Positions 55,366-64,000 of a DNA stretch of 64,000 bases are shown piece by piece. Under the pieces are notes generated by a model. That model was not told the origin of the DNA. It was given only the letters and a program-made list of their open reading frames with translations, and did not search any database. Location of the stretch: contig OY294070.1 of the NCBI GenBank assembly GCA_958510875.1, positions 121,252,703-121,316,702 on the forward strand, written 5' to 3'. This stretch comes from Endomychus coccineus (lineage: Eukaryota > Arthropoda > Insecta > Coleoptera > Endomychidae). Both the position numbers and the translations under genes were made by a program. Position 1 is the first letter of the stretch. Each line of letters begins with the position of its first letter.

Positions 55366-58140
55366 AAAACGTAGTAATATATAGTTTGTTCCATTGAAAA
55401 TATTGAAGTTGTGATCACGTGACCGGAAATGCCAAAGTGATCACACGTGTTTTTACAATAGATGTAAGCATCAGTTTTTACTGTTCACAGTTTTCAAGAT
55501 TGTCAAAACGTCGGGGGACATCCAGTATATCTATAGTGATGTATTTCTCAAGAATTTCTCGAAAATACACCTTAATACACTCGGATAATACTTCAGTTGT
55601 TATTATGTGGAGAAGCGAATTCATTTAAATTCTGAATATTCAGTAAATTTTTTCCACATATTCCAAATCTCTTACCTTTTATTGCGTTTCCGATTGTTAA
55701 TAATTCGATAATACTCTAGAACATGTTTTGTGTCTAGCTCCATATAATACAACAGGTCCAGATAGCATGGTGTACCACCTACATTGGTCCGAGAACAAGG
55801 TGATCTGTGGGCACTGCAGGAACCGTGGTGAGGCAGGCGCGGCCTTTGGTGAGATAACCTGTACTTGTCTTTGCATCTCAGTAAACACGGTACTCTCGCA
55901 TAGTTAACACTTCTCTGTTTAGATCTAGGAACGTTCGTGGGCACTTGTGAATGAACCCGGTTTACGTTTCGGTCCGTTAGTGCTTCCGATATTTACAGTG
56001 TCCAGTTTCTATTCTGCACTGCAATTGGAATACTCATATTACCAGTAAGTGATAACATCATCTATTTACCAAAATAAAATGTTACCTGTCAATTACGTTT
56101 AATATTTTTTTTGTAGTTCCATTTTCCTCAACTATTTACAAATAATATTATCCAGGGAATGTTTTCTTTTCTAGATAATTCAGTTCAAATATGATCTACA
56201 CACTTGATATTTTCTTGACCAAATTGTGACAAATTCGCTCAAGCAATTGCAATCTTTTAGGTATATTTAGATAATGCAAAATTTATGGTTTTCAATATTT
56301 AAATGTGGCAACCGCTTAGTTTTTGCTATGGAGAAATTCACAGGCTAGATTATCAATAATTAAGTTTCCTAATAACCATGTATTGAAGATTATTCCAACA
56401 TAGCTATTGAGGCCGTCGTCACGAGACAAATTTCGTATAGCCATTCTTCGTCTCGTCTCGCCTGGATTGTATCTCGACTATGAGGTCGAGACAAAACCAG
56501 TCGAGACGCCGCCTCGAGTCTCGATTTTTTCAAATTTCAGAATGAATGTATTATAACTGTTATTCTCATTTTTCAAAATTCATTGTATATTGTGTAGGAT
56601 GCTTCATTACCAACAGTGGGCATAAGGAAAAGTTATTTTATTACCAGGGTGCATATATTACCAATACGAGTTTTTTTGATGTGGGATGCGAAAAGGGTTA
56701 GTAAGTCTAGACCAAGGTATGAACCTACGACATGCGCAATGTAGATATTATGGTATTAGGCACAGAATCATACAGTACTTTATTATGATAGGTTGAGATA
56801 AGTTACGCATCAAATCAAATTAATTTCAGTCAGTTTATTTTTACGACAGGGAATATTATAAAAGCAACGGTTGAGGGAAAAGGATATAATCGGTGACGTA
56901 ATTTCCCTCATCCCAGAATCCACCTACTACTACCGTTCATTTAAAAAGAACTATTTTTCTTTCCTCAAAATCTATAATATTTGTTTAGCTAACATGTTTT
57001 CCAGATGCGATTTTAAAGTTATCAAACGTGTATTTAGCACAGAAAGTGCTCTAGTTACAAAGTTGTGATGGTCTAGGCGATTTTTTAATTTTTTAACCCT
57101 CTTATATAATGACCAATAGAGAATTCAGAAATCTGAAATTATGAAAAAAATGATGCAATTGTTAGAAAATATGCATTCCTTTCTAAGAAAGTTATTTCAA
57201 ATTTCACATTATTATACTAAATTTCTGACAAAAAAGTAATGTCCTTGTAAATCTATAATATTTGTTTCTCAGATGCGATTTTAAAGTTATCGTATTTGAA
57301 TACCTATGATGTTTTGAAATCTTTTTTCAACAGAAAGTGCAAAGTTGGGATAATTTTTCATTTTTAATATAGTTAATATAATGACCAATTAAAGATTCAG
57401 GAATCTGAAAATTACGGAAAACATGCAATATTTTATGCTTTCTAACAATATTTACCCTACCTTACAAATTTTACATTATTATACTACAATTGTGTTAAAA
57501 CAAATGTCCTTTCTAAAAGACGAAAGCGATATGTATTGCTATGGGTATTATATAATTTTATTGTCAGTGAGATTAGTTAACCACTTGAATTATTTGGGAA
57601 AATTTATCAAAACGAATTTTTACCCAACGGTGATCAAGCAATTATCAATTTCAGCCAATAGTTTAGAAATTCTGCAGGAAAATCATACTATAATATATTT
57701 TTTTCAATGTTCATTGGAAACAAACCAAATATCGCGATAAAGACTCAACTAGAAAGTTGGTGAATGAACCAAATATGATCATTCAGGTTACACGGTTGAT
57801 AAAAAATGGGTAAGCTTTGTAAATTATGTACAAAAAATGTCGATACTGGATTCCAAGCAAACAATTTGTTCATAGTTTGTATATGCAAAGTGAAATAAAA
57901 ACAACTAACGTTCTTAAAACGAATACAGTGTATTTTATTGACAACTTTCAAAAATATACAAAGCAAGTTTATTCATGTAATCAAAAAAAATATCAACTAC
58001 AAGAATTAAATATTTAAATTTTCAGTATTTTACGTATTTTATTAAAAAAATATTTATCCCTCAATATTACTATCGTACTAAGGCGGTGCTTTTATCAAAA
58101 TCTGTAAATGCAAAATTCTTTTTAATACTATTGCGGATAC
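55366..58140. other. mostly unassigned; a tandem duplication and a possible minus-strand exon
   Basis: 55680-55950 (minus) is GC-richer, has two overlapping open frames and ends in a GTAAGAG donor-like site; no motif recognised. 56400-56530 has a cluster of TCTCG/GTCGAGAC motifs. 56966-57510 is a tandem duplication. A frame at 57423-57740 is AT-driven and lies within the duplicated region. Confidence 0.4.
56966..57510 (+). repeat. tandem duplication, two units of about 265-285 bp
   Basis: Unit 1 (56966-57248) and unit 2 (57249-57510) share AAATCTATAATATTTGTTT, CAGATGCGATTTTAAAGTTA, AACAGAAAGTGC-like, TATAATGACCAAT, and TTATTATACTA in the same order. Diverged by several indels. Confidence 0.8.
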
Positions 58141-58144
58141 CTTA

Positions 58145-58489
58145 TTGAAAAGTGTGTGCAAATTCACAAGTGTGAAATTTCTGTACAGTTTTCGAATAAT
58201 AATGAAACGTCAAATACAATTTGAAGCATACAATATATTTTATTTTCGATTTGGTGCTTCAAGGACTCCAAATGAAACATTTCACTTGAAGACGTCATGT
58301 GTCAGTAATATTGAAAAGTATCTTGTGGAGGAGCCTAGACTCTGGTTATATGAAGATTTTGAAATTTTTGAACATTTCTCTTACTCTTGTCCAAATTTTT
58401 CTATGAATAACTTGTCCAAACTGCTTATCAGATTAAGAATTTATTTTGGGGGATTTATAGTCTCACATATTTTCTTTTTTCTCAGATAA
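58145..58489 (+). other. 114-codon open frame, function unknown
   Basis: Longest plausible frame in this stretch. It contains SCVSNIEKYLVEEPRLWLYE and YSCPNFSMNN, less biased than its AT-rich neighbours and therefore possibly decayed coding, but no family was recognised. Low confidence. Confidence 0.25.
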
Positions 58490-59686
58490 ATTACGAACCT
58501 GTAACATATAATTACATCTTGATTCTAAGCCCATTCTGAAGATGCCTCTGTGTGAAGAAACAGTTACTAATATATTGTCATTGAAGTGTAAATTTGTGTT
58601 AATGCACAATTATACTATTCTGTTATTATCCAAAACTCATATGCGTGTACTGTAGCGACTGAAATCTCCCATGATTATTAAGTGAGTGAAGAACTCTCTT
58701 CTTCGGTGGTCACCCTATTACAGCCAAAGAATGCGGGTGCCCTTGCGACCACACGCAATACAATAAGTGTTACACACATACACACACATGTGACGGCAAT
58801 TATCAAATATGTTGTGTCACAAATGAACCAAATTAACGAAGAATAAAACAAATGACTGTTTAGTAAAACAAATATGTCATAACACATACGTTGTATTTGA
58901 ACTCCAGCCTGTTTTGATGTATACTTATTTTTTAAATAGGTACAGAACGCGAGTTCATTACGAGTCTTGAACAAAGTATGTGTCATTTTTCGTGTCACGC
59001 CAATAACTCAGGTGTACTAACCCATCAATTACGTCATTGTTTACCGATGTAATAAATTCATATACTAATTAAAGTCGCCATGAGACATAATTATCCTTTC
59101 AGGTCTAAAAAGCCAAGTATATTCATTGGGTCTCTAGATGAACATGAATAACAGCAATCACAAAATTTGTTAATCTCTGAAGCAATGTATTAATCGGTTT
59201 ATAAAACGATCTTAAATTATTCAATAGGAATTTGTCGTAGAATATGAAAAAATCACAAAAGTCAATCAGGGTCTCATTCAATAGTTGTATGTATCTTGTT
59301 TGAGATTTCTTGCATGCTTACCTCTTGCTTGTGTAATGAGTGTTTCAGTATCTACAGTAGTTATATACCGATTGCGCTTAAATTTAGCGGTGTTTTAGCG
59401 GTGTATAGTGATTAAATAAGTGCGAGCGAGATTTGACAAAGATGGCGATAAATTGGCGTTCTTATCATATCTCGCCTGACATACCATATGCATGTTGAAT
59501 CCGAATAATGTGGTTGTGTGGTTAGCATAAAAAAATCTTTAAGGATGGTGCTAGATCTAGCATTGAATAGGATTTACGAAATATTAAAAATTCTGAAATC
59601 AATGAATAACCGTGCTCCTATCGCGAGTTACTGCCATAACCCGTGAACAAAGTGAGAGTCAGTCGACTGGCACGTATCATATATTA
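58490..59686. other. unassigned sequence
   Basis: The minus frame 58998-58678 has no recognised domain. Includes a short (CACA)n run near 58775. Nothing else seen. Confidence 0.4.
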
Positions 59687-59811
59687 TAATGGCGGATTGA
59701 GACTTGAACATTTTAGCCCGAACAAACAGGGTGAACGAACAGAATTCGGATCGTTCGCCTTGTTTGTTTTGTTGGTTCGGTTTAAAATGTTCAAGTCTGA
59801 ACCCACCATTA
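59687..59811. mobile_element. 125-bp hairpin MITE-like repeat
   Basis: Left TAATGGCGGATTGAGACTTG and right (reverse complement) TAATGGTGGGTTCAGACTTG, continuing AACATTTTA on both, then CGAAC.AACA and GGCGAACGA-like inner arms. A TA dinucleotide is at each tip. It would fold into an almost complete hairpin. Confidence 0.85.
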
Positions 59812-60825
59812 GATACAACCCATTATTGAGATTTACCTAATTCTCTTGTAGAATAAAACAATGCGTCTGGCCACTACCCTTTATATACGCAAGGCCTGAA
59901 CGCTGACAAATGTAAGTGTGAAGTCATCAACAAAAGGCTTGAAGTTGAGACGAAGCACACGACAGTGTCTTTTAGTTTTAATGGCGCATGGTCAGTATTG
60001 AGTGTGACAGGTGATAAATATTAGAATTTAACAGAGTATTACCTCTTCCTTGTGGAAAATTATATGTTGCATCTGCTTATGAGGTGTCCTTGTGTTTTTA
60101 CCTGTAAATGAGAGTAAATAAGAGTGTTATGACTGAATAAAGTGCCTTGGAAAATGGCTTCCTGTGTGAATGCTTATGTTGGTTCTATCGGAACAGATTA
60201 CACTGTAGACGACTTGCAACCAAGGGTAAAGATATTCTGCAAATCCTATGAATTTATCCACACAATTAGTTCACACCCACATAAGTTTTTAAGAAGTTCA
60301 ATCCGGAAATTCCTTATATATGTCCTAAAGAATAGATAAAACTTATGTTTTACTGTCGGTGTTGCAGCATTGTGGCATAACTTATGTATGATGTAACGAT
60401 CCAGCGTTCAAGCCTTGTATATGGTTCGCTCTAAGTCAGAAAAATCTCCTATACTCCTCTGACTTAAATCCAATCTGTATATTCGGTAAATCGAATAATT
60501 CTTCGATCAAAATTATTGCTATTGAATCATTTATTTGGTACAAGAAGTGTCAATGTCACATTCTGACCAAAACGAGTTAAGAACAATATAGACATTATAG
60601 ACATCCCCACTTTCTAGACACAGAATATCAGAGTCTCTAATTAGAATTTGTCATGATGACCTTAACCAGTATCCAATAATTTACATTCGCACCTATAAAT
60701 TGAATTAACCGTTTATTTTGTAATATTATTTATTATTGTAAACTCAATTAATTAGATTAATTAATTAAAAATACCTAATTTGAATTCAAATTTTATATTT
60801 AAAATATTAAAAAATAAGTTAATAC
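59812..60825. other. unassigned, one dispersed repeat
   Basis: 60090-60165 resembles 14395-14472. The frame at 60142-60339 overlaps that repeat and is not a convincing gene. The rest is AT-rich. Confidence 0.4.
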
Positions 60826-61145
60826 AAAATTCTCGGGAAATAGGTCACATTAACACATATATTTTTATTTTAACCCTCGTCTTTACGTAAGTTTCGGTCT
60901 TACGACCATCATCAGAAGACTTATTAATACAATAACCTGATTACTTAGAAATACTGTAATAACACAAAGCGTCCTTATCGCACAAATTTTGTTCAAATGC
61001 CAACGTCCCGAAACGAATGGAAACATGAAATCGGAACTATAACACAGCAATGTTGCAGCGTAAAAATTAAAAATCCACTATTAAGTAGAAGCATCAATAA
61101 ATACGAACACATTTCATAAATGTCTGCGAGAGACTAACAGACAAA
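60826..61145 (-). mobile_element. Penelope-like terminus (orphan 3' end)
   Basis: Plus strand begins AAATTCTCGGGAAATAGGTC. Reverse-strand order matches 37270-37622 of the first Penelope copy, including TATTTATT...CTTAATAGTGGATT. No coding part remains. Confidence 0.82.
60879..60920 (-). ncRNA. best-preserved hammerhead-ribozyme-like motif
   Basis: Minus strand: GTCTT (stem I), CTGATGA, U, GGTC-GTAA-GACC (stem II), GAAA, CTTACGTA (short stem III), AAGAC (closes stem I, 5 pairs). All conserved core boxes are present. An extra U after CUGAUGA and a T-C mismatch in stem III weaken the fold. Hammerheads in Penelope terminal repeats are established in the literature. Confidence 0.75.
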
Positions 61146-61440
61146 GAGTTCTATCCTCTTTGCTAACAGAATAAGTGAAAATGATAATAAACTTATTTTC
61201 ATCTTTTGATCCCTCAACAAATATTTATTAGATCTCTTATTATTTTTTTAATTATTCCTAAAATATTTTGATTAATTCCTACGCGTTTTATTTTTTTTAA
61301 TAAAATTTTTATTTCTTCAAATAATAAAATAAAAGTCTTAATACCAAAATTTTTAATATCAAAATTGAATATTGGCATTTCTTGCAGCAAGCCACAGAAA
61401 TGCTTTCACAGTAATTGTAATTTCAAAACATTCTAAACAT
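61146..61440. other. AT-rich, nothing recognised
   Basis: No gene, repeat or signal seen. Confidence 0.5.
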
Positions 61441-61454
61441 TTGATACAATGCTA

Positions 61455-62330
61455 AGTCTACAGACTATGAGAAGATAATCTTTCGTGCTTAAATATCCTT
61501 ATGATCTGTCCTCTTGCTCCTGCACACCCTCCCCCCCCCATCATTGCATTCCATTGTACTGTACTATGTTGTGGATATTTGTAGGTAAATCTCCCTATTC
61601 TATTTGGTACGCTCTGAGATGTCGTGTTCTTGGGTTTTACAAGGTAGTGCTGCATTCTGCGAGGATGTGGATAGAAGTTTCGTCCTTCTTCTTTGCAGAG
61701 CTTGCATTCTTTCTCTACTAATTCGAGCTCCTCAAGGTGCCCTTTCAACCGGCAGTGCCCTGTTCGATTCCTGTTAGAATTCTGAGTTTATTTTTTCTTA
61801 GATTGATGCAGTCGCTCTTATTATTATAGTTCCTCGGAAGTATCTTTGCTTGCCTCAGTCCTTGAAGTTCTATTCAGTGATGGGATCTCTTATTGTCTAC
61901 CTGTTTCTTGAGTGGTGTTTCAGTCATTTTTTTGCAGAGTATTCGGTTCCAAACTCACATACTATTCCAGTTCTTTCTGTTGCACCAGAGCTATCTGTGT
62001 AACATTTAATGACCTTTCTACTGGGTCTTGGGCAGGTGTTTTCATCCCAATCGCTTTTGCGACTTTGCTTCGAGTAAAATTTTTTCACGCAGCTATATAT
62101 CCTTTTTCCATCTTATCTTGGACATGGCCCAGGTACGTTGATTTGTATACGTTTGATGGTTGCATACATTTGATGGTTTCCTTTCCAGACCTTCTATATG
62201 TTGTATTTATCGCCATACTCTTGATTACTATATGGAGAGGTGTGAGGTTTAGGATTAGTTCTATAGCAGCCATTCGACACGTTCTCATTGCACCTTTGGT
62301 TTTCCGATAGATTTAACCTTGAACTACTTT
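61455..62330 (-). pseudogene. non-LTR retrotransposon ORF2 C-terminus (RNase H tail and Cys/His knuckle)
   Basis: Minus frames: MAAIELILNLTPLHIVIKSM (RT end, LPPLHL-type), HVQDKMEKGY, NLRKNKLRILTGI, KGHLEELELVEKECKLCKEE and RMQHYL, the usual order RT tail, RNase H, LTG(H) and CxxC...H knuckle of I/LOA-type elements. Broken by shifts. The tail contains a C(8) run at about 61533. Confidence 0.75.
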
Positions 62331-62339
62331 TCTGCTACC

Positions 62340-62560
62340 CCAGACCACCGAACATAGAGATCTTATATTTCGGTTCAATGAGTATATTAACAAGCAACAT
62401 TGGCTCATTTGGAGTAAAGATAATCCTCAAGCGATGCTTAAAAACCATTACAACCAAAAGAAAATGCACTGAAAGTGTACTCTAAGGCTGGAGGTTCCAT
62501 TGGACCGTACTTCTTTAAAAATGATGCCAGCCAGTGTGTTACCATCTGAAACCAACAGAC
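62340..62560 (+). pseudogene. DD41D mariner transposase fragment
   Basis: NEYINKQHWLIWSKDNPQAM, then NHYNQKK and a shifted GPYFF-like stretch, matching YVNKQNCRIWSEENPHETLE, LHPQK and IGPYFF of the intact transposase. About 70 residues, decayed. Confidence 0.75.
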
Positions 62561-63080
62561 AAAATTAAATATTATTGTACAAAATGAGTTATAAATGAAT
62601 TTAAATTGAATAGATGACTCAATATGAATGAATAATAACCTTTGTAATTTGAAAATCTAAAATTGTGACTAATACGTACTAGGTATACATACATAAATTA
62701 TTATTCCTTATTTGTGCATGCGCTACTCAACGAATTATTCGAATAACCATTAGTTCAAAATCATTGGAAAGGATTATAAGAAAAAACTGTAGTTATACGT
62801 AACACATTATCATGTTGATACTTGAGAATTAATTAGTAGAGGTTTCCTAGGTGATCTAACGTTGATAGCTCTGGGAAAATTTAGAAAGTAAATACTTACT
62901 TTGCTAACTTCCGAGCTTAGCCACAATACAACCCATATTAATAGAACAACTTATTAAAATTTTTAATGCGTTTTAAGACCAGAATAAAATATGTTGAAGC
63001 CAGAAATATGTGCAATGAAACAATAAACGTTTCGAAAGACGCATATAATGCTAAAATAAGATTAAAACTCGAATGCCCGA
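62561..63080. other. AT-rich, nothing recognised
   Basis: No gene, repeat or signal seen. Confidence 0.5.
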
Positions 63081-63474
63081 TTGACTCACGCTCATTTTGA
63101 ACTTTGGCCAAAGCATTTGGTAGGAATTTCACTTCCAGATCATTCCCTCCACCAACCAAAGATGGTCGCACACTGGCTATTACACCACAAGAAAAAGCCA
63201 ACTGTTTTTGCTGGAATGTTTGCAGCAAATTTCACTTTGGATCCACAAGAAAAGGAATCTTCTAATATTGCTGCCATTTATAGCCATATGCCTGACATTG
63301 TCTTTCGCCACTTGCTGTGTTCCCTTCTAGCTGGAAGACAGTTATAGTGCAACAAATTCCAAAAAAAGGAAAGAAGACCCTTCCTAATAATTATAGACCC
63401 ATTTCACTATTATCTGTAATCTCTAAAGTGATGGAGCTACAAAATTGTGAATGAACGGCAATATGGCTTTCGTC
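63081..63474 (+). pseudogene. non-LTR reverse transcriptase N-terminal fragment, interrupted by hAT
   Basis: Frames give KKPTVFAGMFAANFTLDPQE and NIAAIYSHMPDIVFRH (linker before RT), then VQQIPKKGKKTLPNNYRPIS, LLSVISKVME (RT block 1-2) and NERQYGFRP. About 40 residues are missing between the two parts. The RQYGFRP box is cut exactly where the hAT end begins. Confidence 0.82.
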
Positions 63475-64000
63475 CAGTGGCGGCTCCTCGAAGGAGGCTA
63501 AGGAGGCTCAGCCTCCTCACCAATTTATCTTAATGATCATTCTCCATTTTATTTCCTGTTTCTCTGATAATTTTTAAAATTTTACAATTAATTCCCCGTT
63601 CTCAGTAGTTATTTTTAATCTGGCAACAGTGCCCTGAGGCTAGACTCTCTATATATCTCAAACGATGAGCATGTGTTGTTCAACGCAGTTGCCGTTTTTC
63701 CGAACAGTCCGAACGCCAACTGTGTAAATCAGCGAAAACGGCAACACCCTCTGGAGGCTAGCCTGCGGCAGTCGCTAGCAATCTATGACATACGAGACGT
63801 GCGTTCTGCCGACTGCTGAGTAGGTCAGTCAGTGCTTGTTTGTTTATGTCTTGTCACGGCAAGTAAGGTTAGATTGTTGTCTGTTGTAAATTTAAAATGA
63901 GTGTTAGTGAGTTAGTTGCTGCCTTTTAGAAAATCCATTTAGTGAATTAACATATGATAAAAGTGTTTCTTTTAAATAAACGGCCTTTACCGGATTTGAA
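63475..64000 (+). mobile_element. start of a hAT element (ZMYM1-like transposase), truncated by the window
   Basis: CAGTGGCGGCTCCTCG at 63475 is a hAT-type end and is followed by GGAGGCT repeats. A frame near the edge reads MSVSELVAAF (ATG 63897), a stop, then LENPFSELTYDKKV-like and KRPLPDLN in shifted frames, resembling the N-terminus of ZMYM1-like hAT transposases. The other end lies outside the window. Confidence 0.65.

Noticed and set aside
61912..62310. 132-codon plus-strand frame with hydrophobic segments
   Set aside because: It is the antisense shadow of the minus-strand non-LTR ORF2 tail.
1..64000. CRISPR arrays, operons, rRNA, bacterial insertion sequences
   Set aside because: No regular short repeats with spacers, no rRNA-like sequence, and the genes present have eukaryotic introns.

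Overview
The window is animal nuclear DNA, almost certainly from an insect (possibly a beetle; the order is a guess). It is AT-rich and intron-bearing. It holds two recognisable host genes and many transposable elements (TEs), most of them broken and many nested inside each other. Nothing bacterial, no CRISPR array and no rRNA were seen.

Host genes. On the minus strand, 31000-31233 is a first coding exon whose end matches the conserved N-terminal motif of the AUTS2/FBRSL1 family (tay bridge in flies). It ends at a splice donor, so everything to its left (1-30999) is probably its first intron, or contains it. On the plus strand, 38017-44090 is a complete three-exon vitamin K epoxide reductase gene (VKORC1-like, 159 aa). 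The two genes are divergent and about 6.8 kb apart.

Layout. 1-31 kb: a DD34D mariner split by a non-LTR retrotransposon with an 11-bp target duplication; a Tc1-like element; a deleted Crypton-like copy; three DD41D mariners, one with an intact transposase at 24290-25360; a triple nest at 10.7-13.3 kb; a MITE with 39-bp inverted ends and an 8-bp target duplication; a 2.55-kb element with terminal inverted repeats of about 500 bp and a 4-bp target duplication; and long stretches with nothing recognised. 31-38 kb: a hairpin MITE, a Crypton-like tyrosine recombinase element and a Penelope-like element. 38-44 kb: the VKOR gene, with non-LTR, foldback and mariner debris in its introns. 44-52 kb: a second Penelope-like element interrupted by a non-LTR element, a hAT element interrupted by a CR1-like element, and a nearly intact second Crypton-like element. 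52-64 kb: a 1.65-kb solo LTR inserted in a Penelope end, a Penelope terminus, non-LTR fragments and the start of another hAT element.

How they relate. The strongest biology outside the host genes is (i) two diverged Crypton-like recombinase genes that share a phase-0 intron at the same site, plus a 414-bp derivative that keeps both ends and has lost the gene, and (ii) hammerhead-ribozyme-like cores repeated in the Penelope termini. The insertion order can be read at several nests because host reading frames resume on the far side of each insert.
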